DNA from: Schoenoplectus triqueter
Lineage: Eukaryota > Streptophyta > Magnoliopsida > Poales > Cyperaceae
Reading direction: 5' to 3'
DNA: 64,000 nucleotides
NCBI GenBank assembly: GCA_964058805.1
Contig: CAXKVV010000206.1
Span: forward strand, 1-64,000
Both the position numbers and the translations under genes were made by a program. Below, one piece after another: positions 10,600 to 20,913 of the stretch. Below the pieces are notes generated by a model, which was not told where the DNA came from, made no database searches, and saw only the letters and a program-made list of their open reading frames with translations. How positions within the stretch are numbered: position 1 is the stretch's first letter; the number at the start of each line of letters is the position of its first letter.

Positions 10600-12075
10600 G
10601 CAGAGCACAACACTTGAAATAATTGTAGGCCATGAAAGCCGCCGTCAACATTGAAAGAAAAGTGACTTTTATATAAATATAGGGTTCTATTATAATGAGT
10701 TATTCTTTGTAAAGCCCGTTCCTTTTTCTTTTTCCTCCATAGCATTCACAACACTAAAAATAACACACAAGCTATATGAAGACAAGTAATGTATATAGAC
10801 AAAGTAATAACACACGATGAACGTCACATATATTAGCCTTCCTGTAGTAATGAACGCAAGTACTGATCAATTTTGGTTACTTTTAGTTTTATTTTTTCAA
10901 CAAAAAAAAATACACAAATTAAAGTTAAACTAAATATGAAAAAATGTAAAAAAAGAAAGAACACATTTCATTATTCTACAAAAAATAGACTGAACTATAT
11001 ATTTTTGCATTTGTCTCCTAACAGTATATATTAGTCATGTCCGCCCCACCTTAGAAACACAACTCATAAATACTCGAGTTAATTGTATGCCATGGAATCT
11101 GCCCCATCGCCATCAGCCGCTGACCGTCTGACGGCAATCGACTCTGTGGTGTTCCATGCAAAGCAGCATGCTGCTTCAGACCCAGCCGGTGGTTGCCTCA
11201 AGTACATCCACCACCTTGAGAATAAGATTTGTTCATTGCAGAACGAGCTAGCTGATTCCCAAGCCAGACTTGCACTGTACCAAGGTAAACAAGTCCATAG
11301 CCCAATTGATCTCCAAACTAGCATCAACAAACAAACAACAACAAAGCATGACTGGTATGCAATGTAATATAAAAATCACGTTATATTATTAGTATCCTCT
11401 TTTCTTAAAAACGATGGTAAACACTGAGGAAAGGGAGAATAAATTATCCTACTTCACTTGATTCAGTTGATATTGGCACCCGTCATTCATGAAGCATCTA
11501 TAGTCAGTGAACCGTCTGTAGATAAAAATATATTTCTTGTATGTTTGCCCAACTCAAAAAATGCTACCGATTTTTTTTTTATATCCTCGTTCTTCTTTAG
11601 TTTATTTTTTTTCTATTTTCTTTGCTGTCATGTATATTTATTTTAGTGGAGCCCCTACATGGTTCTAATCACAATACATGTCTTTGTGCTTATCTCAGAA
11701 TCACACGATGTTTGGTCACAAGTGGAGCTTGATTGTTTGTGGGTTGCCGTGCGGCGACACGGGTACAGTAACTGGGCCGCTGTACTTGGAGACCGCAGGA
11801 ATGAAATACTGAGAAAGAGGACTCCAGAGGAGCTGGCTGCAAAGTGGAAGGAAGAGCAGCTCAAACTTCTCGCCCGATCATTCCGGGACACCAACATTAA
11901 TTAGTTTTGATTAGTATTTGATATCAAAAATATTTTTATTAATTTCTACATTGTTGCATTGTTTGGCTATATACTACATTAGCACGGGTTGCAAATGTTA
12001 TGTGTGACCCCCAGAATATTTGTTATAATATTTGATTTCCGATGATAAAAAATAAGAGTTATATTTTAAAAATTA
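10600..12075 (+). repeat. Segmental duplication, copy B
   Basis: Same-orientation counterpart of 1-1470, including TATA motif, leader, both exons, splice sites and intron. Just upstream, 10545-10590 repeats a short leader piece (AATTAATTT...CAGTATATAATAGTC) also seen at 388-420, so the promoter region has some local rearrangement. Confidence 0.85.
11092..11904 (+). CDS. Chimeric LBD coiled-coil / SANT-like gene, copy B
   Basis: Exons 11092-11284 and 11699-11904 use the same donor, acceptor, phase and stop as copy A, again giving exactly 132 aa. About eleven residues differ from copy A. Most are in the LBD-like half (for example SDPAGGC here against SHPAGGC, and NKICS against NKNCS). The SANT-like half is nearly identical (L/V, A/P and I/L changes). 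The DPAGGC form is closer to the canonical LBD DPVYGC, so copy B may be the less diverged. Function unknown; a small coiled-coil plus SANT-like protein is inferred. Confidence 0.6.
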
Positions 12076-12792
12076 AAATTAATTAGTAAATAAATCATTT
12101 GGATGTGTTCTCAAACTCCAAATTGACTCAAATTTATTTCTAAAAATCTATTTATTTCATAATATTTTTTAGGATAAAAATACTTCATTTTAATAATGAT
12201 TATAATATTATAATAATTTGAAATTGAAACCATAGTTATATGAATTTTTATTTTGACCAAACTTTGACTTGGTGTTTTAAATATAAATAAATTTTATAAA
12301 ATTTATATAAAATGACAGAGAATAATATATGAATTTTCGGTATAAAAAATCTTTTGTGAATATAGGGCATAATAATAAAAATAGCTAAATAATAATAAAA
12401 TGCCCTTTTATAAAGTGATAATGCATTAATAAATAATAATATCATAAAATAAAGAGAAAGGTAAGATAAAATCAATAAATAAGATAATAAAATAAAATTA
12501 TAAAAAAAATAAGAGAAAAGTGACAATAATAAAAAATAATATTAAAATAATGTGTTTCCGCACATTTGCTTCATGAATGACGGGTGCTATTATCATTAAT
12601 TACCTTTCGGCCGCCTCCTTTTCTGATTTTTGAATCAAGGAGAGCGACATAATCAGATGCTTGTCTTGTAGACGAGTGTAACATCTATTACTATTAGGGA
12701 TTTAGGATGCAATTGGATAAATTAAGCTAACAAGAATGGTTAATATTGCAAGCAGAGGCACCTTTCAAGAAAATATGTATGTACGGGGAGTC
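12076..12792. other. Intergenic, no gene seen
   Basis: Very AT-rich (12090-12540), then a short less AT-rich stretch (12560-12700) with no recognisable coding content. Confidence 0.5.
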
Positions 12793-13049
12793 GGGGAGGG
12801 ATCCTTGAGAATGAGTTATATTGATAATCTTAACAATGGATTTTTGAATAATAATAAAAAAAATTAAAAATAGAAAAAAAATACATATAGATATGTTTCA
12901 TAATAGTATTTCAAATATCATGTAATTTTATTATTATTTGATAGTCCATTAAAAATTATTAAATTAAATTAAATTTTGATGGTTTTTAATCAATAATGAA
13001 ATTGTATGAAATTTGAAACACTAACAATCTATAATCTATAAGTAAAAGA

Positions 13050-13081
<32 letters not shown>

Positions 13082-13143
13082 AAACTTTTTTATTTTTAAT
13101 ATTTTTATATTTATTTAAGACCCATTGTCAAAGGTCCCTCCCT
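12793..13143. mobile_element. Foldback MITE, GGGATCC...TTGACAATG family, copy 1
   Basis: Imperfect palindrome starting GGGGAGGGATCCTT and ending AAGGTCCCTCCC. A central TTTGATAGTCCAT / GATGG...AATCAA hairpin lies in the middle. Same family as 28517-28882, 37526-37885 and 46491-46850. Target duplication not resolved here. Confidence 0.7.
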
Positions 13144-13460
13144 ATATGTATTCAGAGTTAAGCAAGCACAGAATTTTGCCAAAGTCAATTTTGTTGAAAA
13201 CCCTTCAAAGTTAAATGAAACGATGGGTCGGACACAAAAAAGAAAGAAGATAAAATCTATATTTTTCCTGTGACGGTAGAGGTTCAGGATTAATTGCATC
13301 TAGTAATTATGTGTCTCAAGGTGCTGCGAGTGCTTAGCAAATTGAAGTATTACCGAAATTCAATTTTTGAACATGAATTAAGCATTATTGAGTGCTACTC
13401 CGGTATACCAACTTATAGGTGGAATACCGGATTAGCTCTCGTCAGAATAACGATTATTAT

Positions 13461-13680
13461 TTAATTATATTATATTATATTATATTATATTATTATATTA
13501 TGATTATGATTATGATTATAATTTATTATGATTATAATTTATTATGATAGTAATATTATAATTATTATTTATTATTATAATTATCATTATATTATTATTC
13601 TTAAATTATGATTATGATTATGACTATTATATTATCATCACTATTTATATTATTATATTATTTATTATTTTTTTGACATA
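13461..13680. repeat. AT-rich microsatellite (TATTA/GATTAT mix)
   Basis: Runs of TATTA, GATTAT and ATTATT units with little other sequence. Confidence 0.8.
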
Positions 13681-14586
13681 CTATATTTTTGTTATATTAA
13701 CTGGTATGTAAGTGGATATATATTATTCTCTCATTTTACATTACTTAATTGACGTATTAAGTTTGCACCCTGATATTGCTTTACTTTAATTTTACATTAA
13801 TTACCTGTCAACTTTTTTTTAAGAGAAAGATGAGAGTCTATCTTATAAAATTTATTTTGTATCTATGGAGGTTTGAATTCATGACCTCTTTGAGATTGTT
13901 CTAGTTAGCTACCATTTGAGCTACTAATCCATTTGCGTTACCTGTTAATTTTTATTTCAGCTGTGAAATATCAACATTTTATCTCATGTACTATGAGGTT
14001 AAAATGAAGTTAATCATCAAAAGTTTGTAATTTTTTTCATCTTCACTTATACTTCACTCCTATTAATCATCAACACTTTCTAGTGATATATCATTTAAAC
14101 GCTTTTTTTTTATTTTATTCACTTGTCAAACCCAAAAGGTAAATTCCGATCCTGGTTGCAATTAAAATTTGTTACATTCTACAATTACTGTGAGAAATTG
14201 GTACTTCAGAAAGAGTCTTAAGTCTCCTCTCTTCTCAACTATATCACACTAGCATTTTTTTATTTTTCCTCTTTGTGTTAATCCAATGGTTCATGTATTT
14301 TATATACTAGCAGAGAATTTATCCGTTGTTAATTTTTATCAGGTAACAAAACCATCATTTTACGATGAAAAAAGAAGCCGGATCCAAATTTATTGTTACA
14401 TTTTGTTCAATACTTTTTAATATTTTCCTACATTGTTTTTTAATGAAATATTTTTGGCTATTACTATTATATGATCAAAATCACCATCTTACTTTCAACG
14501 GAAGGTTAATATATATATTGTCCTTTGGTCTTCAACTTTTCACTCTTTACCGGTACTTATATTGTTTTATTTTTAATTAATAGAAG
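13681..14586. other. Intergenic, no gene seen
   Basis: AT-rich, no recognisable coding or TE structure. Confidence 0.45.
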
Positions 14587-14594
14587 CAATTACT

Positions 14595-14661
14595 GATTAG
14601 ACTCTAGAATGTATACTTTTTTGTCCCTCAAAAGTGATTAGACTCTAGAATGTATACTTTT
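14595..14661 (+). repeat. Short tandem duplication
   Basis: A 26-bp word beginning GATTAGACTCTAGAATG occurs at 14595-14620 and 14636-14661, a 41-bp period. It appears to be a recent local duplication. Confidence 0.8.
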
Positions 14662-15320
14662 GGCAAACCTGAAATTCCGGACCGGAACGGACTAGTGGGT
14701 GAGATTTTCCTGTGGTCTCCAGTTCATAAAACGGAGATATCCAGTTGTTGTTTTTTCTTGCAAGAGGTGGTGGTCTGGTCAGGTGGGCTTAGGAAGGGAT
14801 TTGTTTGTGACGTATGTTTGTATTTGTTGTAATGTAACGTGGGTGAGCCTAGTCTGAATTGGGGATCTAAATGTGGATAGAATTAAAAAGGCCAATATGG
14901 GCATATTGAATTGGATTAGATTGTATTGATTTACGTTAGCTGAGCTGAGCCCAATAAATAGTCACTTTTTATCCATAGACCTCAAACTCAGTGGTCATTG
15001 TTTGGCATGGCATGGCTGTGAGTCTGTCTGAATCTGACTGACGCCAACATGTCTGAGTCTGTCTGTACGTGGGCCCGGCTGGTCAGTAGGCCTGGCGGCC
15101 TGTGTGGGTCAGAAGCGTTGTTGCATTTGCAGTTTTGCAGGAGAGAAGCCTGTCTTGTCTCCAGAAGCATGGTTGGGTTGGTTTGGACTTTGGATTGGGA
15201 GATGCTGCTCTGCTTTTATTGGGTACGGCCGTCACAAAATTTTCCTTCTCCTTATCTACTATCTGCTATGTTATCCATTTGAGCCTTGAGGGAAATCCAG
15301 CAAGTCAGATCTAGCATTCC
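14662..15320. other. GC-richer unassigned stretch
   Basis: Base composition is clearly less AT-rich than the surroundings, with CTGTCTGAGTCTG-type repeated words near 15020-15070. Short open frames exist, but none resembles a known protein. It may be an old leader, promoter or pseudogene. Confidence 0.3.
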
Positions 15321-16320
15321 AGCATTTTTTTAAAAAAAGTTTACCATTTTATTTTTGCGTTTCAAAAGGTCTAATGCAATTAAAAGTATATTTTTTTAGT
15401 GACGGTGGTTATCTTGGCAATGTTGATGATAATTTTGTTTTAAAAAAAATAAAAAAATGAAGTTACTCTCAATGAGCAACTCCTGAAAAGAAACTCTGGT
15501 TTAAAAGAATGCATAAAAAAAATCTTGTCAATTTGGTCCCTCAAAGTGAAAAGAAAAAAAGAAGAAGATCAATTTGAAGTTCAGTGCAGCACCATTAATT
15601 AGACCTCTGTCAAATGAAATCAGTAATGAATATTTTCAGTTTCATAGAAAGCCATTGGATGTTGACGCACTGCCAAATTATTATAATTTAATTTCACTTC
15701 ATTTATGTATAATTTTCTACTACTCTGTAAGTCTAGAAGATCCTCCTATCTTCTTGAATGTTTAATTTCTGCATGGATTGAAAATATTAATAAGAAATAA
15801 TACTGGTTCTAGTTCAACATTGATTGTATGGCCCACATAAACTTGTACCTACATATTTCCATGCATCCATCTATTGTTCGAAGTTCAAAGTCAAATAAAT
15901 TATTAAGAAAAAAGTTTGTGACATAATGCGACACACAAAAAGTAAATTCCAACTATGTTGTGAAACATTAAAATCACTAATCAATCCTTGTGATGTTTGG
16001 AAACAGAGGTGGCTGAATGGAGTTTTCTATAAATAAATATGATTCAAAAGAGAAATTAAACTAATGAAAGGCCAATTATATTTTTTTTATCGATAGGCGA
16101 AATTAGTGTGAACATTTTTCTTGACTTTGAACTGCTTTGTAACAGTGTCTATTGAATTCTATTTTTTTTTTCAGCAGACTTCACATTTCAGCATGATAAA
16201 TATCATCTCACTTTACAAAAAGTGCCCTCAAATGTTTCAATTTGTGTTTTAAAATTAAATCTATTGTAATTTCCTTTTGTTGTTCCAACTAAAAGACGAG
16301 AAATAGCTTCTCACCCTTAA
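15321..16320. other. Intergenic, no gene seen
   Basis: AT-rich sequence without supported features. Confidence 0.45.
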
Positions 16321-16325
16321 ATTCT

Positions 16326-16352
16326 TCTCTCTCTCTCTCTCTCTCTCTCTCT
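16326..16352. repeat. (CT)n microsatellite
   Basis: About thirteen uninterrupted CT units. Confidence 0.9.
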
Positions 16353-16483
16353 TTTCTTATTTTAGCTAATTTCATTACTTTTTGTTGGATCGATCCTATA
16401 TTTTGATGCAGGAAAAATATTCGATGCTCCTAACATTATGCTCTACTCATGCTTCAACTATCATTAACAAATACTGAAGGTTC

Positions 16484-16669
16484 AGGTTGCGGATCCACGT
16501 TGTGCTCAGTTGATCCCTTAATAAGAAAATTTAAAAAAATATATATCCTTATAATTATGTATATTTCAAGAAAAATATGACTATAATGAAGAAATTTTTT
16601 AAATTTTGACCTCTTTGAAAGAAAATTCAAATTTTGACCCTCCATGCTAAAATCCGGCTCCGCCTCTTG
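16484..16669 (-). mobile_element. Short MITE with GCGGA-type ends
   Basis: The minus strand starts CAAGAGGCGGAGCCGGAT and runs through AGCATGGAGGGTCAAAAT. The other end carries GGATCCGCAACC. These GCGGA ends recur in the relic at 49661-49799. No target duplication resolved. Confidence 0.45.
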
Positions 16670-17351
16670 AAGGTCAGAACCCTTTAATGCAACAAAACAA
16701 TAATTAGCTTTATCAGCCAGCAAAAAAAAAATCGTTCTTAAACTCTTTTTTTTTGTTCCACCAATTTAATTATAGTTTTTACTTTACCAAAATGTGTAAT
16801 TGGAACTGAATATTTTGAAATTTCATAACTTATTGTGCCAATGAGCGTGTACCTTTTAGCAAGATGTATTGCAATTTTGTACTAAAGTTGGGTAGGTGAA
16901 AATCATAGGTAATGCATGTTGAGAAATTTTATAATTTGGGGGTATTTGAGAATGAATCTGGTGAATGGAATTTTAGCTTGCGAGATCGAAGAAATATTTT
17001 CATTTTTTAAGTGATTTTCCTTGTTCACTCTTTGCTGAAATATGGAACGCGCCGACTAGAAAAGGTATTGAAATAAAATTAGTAAAAAAGAAGTTGTAAG
17101 GGGAATGTTTTTTTTACTTTTGACGAAACGACTTATTATTTTGTCGCCCTAAAATACTAGACCTGACAGAAAAATGAAATAACATAAATTGACAAGAAAG
17201 AAAAGAGCAATGACGAAAAAAAATATTCCCATTCTGGTTTGATTATCAAAAGAAATAAATTGCTCCTTTAATCTTTACTTCTTTGGTGCAAAATTTTTGT
17301 TGATCATGACGGTTCACACAAAAATTATGGCTCGAGATAACCCCTAGCTAG
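16670..17351. other. Intergenic, no gene seen
   Basis: AT-rich sequence up to the MULE target duplication. Confidence 0.45.
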
Positions 17352-17360
17352 CTGTAAGAT

Positions 17361-19574
17361 CAGATTTTTTTATTTTAGTAAATAAAAAAAAATAAAACTA
17401 GCCACCTCTCTCCTCACTTTTGCATACATAGCCAGACTCGAATTTGAAATTCGGATCCAGTTTTTTTTTTACGTTTTTGTGTTATATTAAAAACAAAACA
17501 CAACAGTCACTAGAATGATCTAAAATATTATAACAAAAATTAAAATAAACACATCCAGTACATTTAAAAATTACAGGTATCTGGATCGAGTTTTAAACTC
17601 GGTCCCAGCATCATGCTATTATATAGCACACCCAGTACATTTCTTCTTCATCTTCCTTCAGCTAATCATTTCTTCAAAATCGTCATTGTTACTGTTGCAA
17701 GAGCTTCCAACTGAAAATTTATTTTTTGACAGATTCAGAGCCGATCTGTATTCACCACTCTCGTCTCATCAACATTGTATGTTTTTTTCCTATCTGGACT
17801 ATTAATTTTTGCTGTAAAATTAAAATACACTAACAGTATGGTTTATTGTTCATACTGTAGAGACGAAAATATTGCTGATCAATGTGTATCACGGAGGTCA
17901 AATCTTGAAAAATTCTCATGGAACGGATTACGATATTCAAGCCGTGTGCACATTTTCTGCCGACGAGACAATCAATCTTCGTGACTTGAAAAGGCAGATT
18001 CATGCTGGTTTGGAGCTGCTCACTAGCCAATTCAATATCAGCATTAGTGCACGGATTAACACTGCCCAGCAGGTTCGAGTGATTTTTTTATAGCTTATTT
18101 GGGGTTATTTCTGATGAAATCTCCCAACGAAATAAATGTCCAACAGAAGGACACGAAATAATAGAAACCGTAATAATCAACCCGCCGCAGCTGAGGAAGT
18201 GTCAGCCGAGGAATTTCATTATAAGGAGTTAACCCCAGAGCAAGTGGCCGCATTGCATCAAGAAATATGGGCACAACATCTAGACGAGAGTCTCAATCGG
18301 TGGGAAACAATGACAAGCAACGGTTCAGAATCACTGAACAATGTGTTCAGGATCGCCAGACAACTTCTGGTATGTGCTATCATCGAGAACATGTGGCACA
18401 AATGTGTTGAGTGGTTCTATCAGCGTCGACAATTTGCAGCAGCTTGGGAAACCCAAGGTCTGACATTCTCCCAAAAGGTCACTGAAATGATAAAACATCG
18501 CGGTGATAAGGGGGGAACTTATGATGTCATACCACTGGATTGGGGTATCAACAACTACGATGTTTACAACAGAAATGGCCTTATCAAGACGGTAATATTC
18601 TATGCTTATATAATTTTTATTTAATTTTAAAATTTAAGCAATAATTTATAATTTCTATTTGAAATAATAGGGACAAAGGGGTGAAATGAAATATGAGGTT
18701 GAATTAGCCATGACGGGAATTGGTAATTGTTGGTGTCAGAAACCGTAATTGACCAGCATCCCATGTGATCACTTGCTTGTTGTTTGTTCATTCAGAAAGC
18801 TGGATTATACTCAGTACGTTAGTCCATATTGTACCATCCAGTACTACATTAACACATGATCTGATCATTGACGTAGTTATGACAATAAATGAGATTGGCC
18901 GATTTATAATGGTCCGGTCATTAGGCCAGATCTAGCAAAAATCAACAAAGGAAGGAGAAGGAAGATATGTATTCCAATGGTTATGGATGAAATGGAGGAT
19001 TGTATCAACATGCTGCCAACTCGAGGTTGAGCTTATTCCAACAAAGCATGATTTATATTACTAGTGTGTTTATATTTTTTGTTGTTATATTTACCAGAAC
19101 AATTAGATTTTAATTGTTGTTATAATATTTTAATTTGTTTGATACTATTTTAGAACAATGTATTAATCATGCTTATATTTAGCTTTATAAAACTTTATTT
19201 TAATTTTTATTGTAATATTTTAGATCAATCTACTGACTGTTGTGTTTTGTTTTAATATAACACACAAACGTAAAAAAAATATACTTGTTGTGCTATATAA
19301 TAGCAAGATGTTGGGATCGAGTTTAAAACTCGGGTCTAGACACCTGTAATTTTCAAATATACTGGGTGTTATAAAACTTTATTTTAATTTTTGTTATAAT
19401 ATTTTAGATCAATCTACTGACTATTTTGTTTTATTTTTAATAGAACACAAACGTTAAAAAAAATTACCCGGACCCGAGTTTCAAACTCGAGTCTAACTAA
19501 GTGTGTAAAAATGAGGAGAGAGATGATCAGTTTCATTTATTTTTTTTTTCATTTACTAAAATAAAAAAAATCTG
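17361..19574 (+). mobile_element. Internally deleted Mutator-like element (MULE-1)
   Basis: Ends are CAGATTTTTTTATTTTAG and the inverted TAAAAAAAATCTG. The 9-bp flanks CTGTAAGAT (17352-17360) and CTGTAAGAC (19575-19583) match at 8 of 9 positions. Subterminal palindromes of the form GAGTTTTAAACTC occur near 17590, 19320 and 19475. A TATA motif (CTATTATATAGCAC, about 17620) precedes the transposase relic. Its 2214 bp compare with 3546 bp for the sister copy at 29278-32823. Confidence 0.85.
17868..19030 (+). pseudogene. MULE-1 transposase remnant
   Basis: N-terminal segment (LLINVYHGGQILKNS..., FNISISARINTAQQ) at 17868-18093. It is then joined abruptly at about 18121-18135 to the C-terminal part. 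That part comprises 18136-18590 (ESLNNVFRIARQLLVCAI...WFYQRR) and a SWIM-like CWC...CDH motif at about 18720-18775. The catalytic DDE core is deleted. The residue matching the start Met of MULE-2 is ATA here, and a stop breaks the SWIM region. The element cannot move itself. Confidence 0.8.
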
Positions 19575-19583
19575 CTGTAAGAC

Positions 19584-20250
19584 CCTCCCCAGTTGAATCA
19601 GGAACGAAGAGATATTTTTTATTTGGTGCTCTTCATTCTTTTAAATTCAAAATAAATACAAAACGAGCAAAACTATTTGGCTCCTTTTATTTGGCGTTGA
19701 TTGCACATTTTTTTTCGGCCGAGATAAATTGAAAATTCAGCATCTACATTAACAATTATTTAAACATTTATCCGCATTTGAAATTGAATTTTCTTCGGCT
19801 TTTCCTAATATTTACTATCGACCAGGCCTAAGTCGGTAATATTCTAATAATTTTCATTTTTTTATGGATGAAATTTTGGTATGAACCAATTAATATTAGA
19901 AATAAAAATAGTTACTTAATGACTAATCATCGAAAAATCCACCTGACAGAGTTGAAGCTCCCTTATTTCAGCGTTCTCTGCTTTCCTATTATTTCTGATG
20001 AAATCAGAATGAAAACAGAGACAGCAAAGAAAATAAAAAAAAATACAAAGAAAAAAAAGAGGAAAAAGAAGAAAAGAAAACGGCCACCTTCACAGGACAG
20101 AGCAAACAAACCTAACACCTAACATCCAAAAAAAAAATGTGACGAAAGGAAAATCCAAAGCAGATTAACAGAAAGGGTCATGTCATACAGTCATAGCCTA
20201 ACCAAAAATCCAAAAATCGACTAGAGAACTGAGAACCATCCATGCACCAA
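19584..20250. other. Intergenic, no gene seen
   Basis: AT-rich, with an A/G-rich low-complexity run at 20010-20080. Confidence 0.45.
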
Positions 20251-20290
20251 CCATGAAATCAATAAATGTTGCATTTTGGAAGCTAGCTAG

Positions 20291-20506
20291 CTATCCAGCT
20301 AACAAGGAGAAAGGCACCAAGCGTTTATTACATGCCTCACAGGAGAACCGCCTTTTGTTCTTGAGATATATGGGGAGGCAAAAGAAGCTCCGCGCCGTCT
20401 CCACATCCGTCACGACCACCGTGCCGCTACAAAAGGGGCACCGTCCCGGCGCCTTCTGCGTGCCGAGCACCTTCACCTTCTCTCCACAAATCAGGACCAA
20501 CGACAT
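20291..20506 (-). CDS. Small zinc-ribbon protein, 71 aa
   Basis: Single-exon frame beginning MSLVLICGEKVKVLGTQ and containing CPFC at about residues 23-26 and CEAC at about 56-59. This CX2C...CX2C pair suits a four-cysteine zinc ribbon. Between them lie an acidic VTDVET strand and a hydrophobic FFCLPIYLK segment. I recognise it as a conserved, mostly uncharacterised small plant protein type. The coding part is GC-richer than its surroundings. A CT-rich leader (20507-20640) and a minus-strand TATA motif (20707-20714) lie upstream, so a functional gene is likely. Role unknown; metal or nucleic-acid binding is inference. Confidence 0.8.
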   Translation of the reverse strand: MSLVLICGEKVKVLGTQKAPGRCPFCSGTVVVTDVETARSFFCLPIYLKNKRRFSCEACNKRLVPFSLLAG

Positions 20507-20614
20507 TCCCTCTCTCGCTTCTCTCTCTCTGAGAAAGAAGAATTACTGTTTGTTGGCGGTGCAGCTAGAATACGGGAGCTGGTCGTAGCGATCGATCTCT
20601 GAATTAATTCGCCC

Positions 20615-20632
20615 CTCTCTCTCTCTCTCTCT
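20615..20632. repeat. (CT)n in the zinc-ribbon gene leader
   Basis: About nine CT units just upstream of the minus-strand ATG, reading as GA repeats in the mRNA sense. Common in plant leaders and core promoters. Confidence 0.8.
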
Positions 20633-20706
20633 ACTTACAGAGTATGTATTAGGTGTCTATGATGATGATGTGGCAAGCCCACCTTTTAATTTGGATGGGG
20701 GTCGAG

Positions 20707-20714
20707 TTATAAAT
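20707..20714 (-). promoter_or_regulatory. TATA box of the zinc-ribbon gene
   Basis: ATTTATAA on the minus strand, about 200 bp before the ATG at 20506. Confidence 0.4.
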
Positions 20715-20913
20715 TACTCCCGTCTCCCCTGGGTCGAGATTTAATTTAGGCAAGGAGTACTATAGAACGATTGATGTGGGACCCATGGGTTTGGCGGTTG
20801 CAACTTTCTCAGCCTCCTCGCAGTCGCAGGGTACTCTCTCTTGGTCTTAAATTGCTGGCTGTTAGTGCTGGTAGAGAGGGTAGAGTAGACCCCCATAGCT
20901 CATGAGTCATGAG

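Noticed and set aside
14650..15310. Open frames in the GC-richer stretch
   Set aside because: No resemblance to known proteins, overlapping frames of similar length on both strands, and no splice or promoter support.
19868..20122. 84-aa lysine-rich open frame
   Set aside because: The C-terminal half is a low-complexity AAG/AAA tract; no conserved features.
20253..20588. 111-aa plus-strand frame
   Set aside because: It is the antisense shadow of the zinc-ribbon gene.
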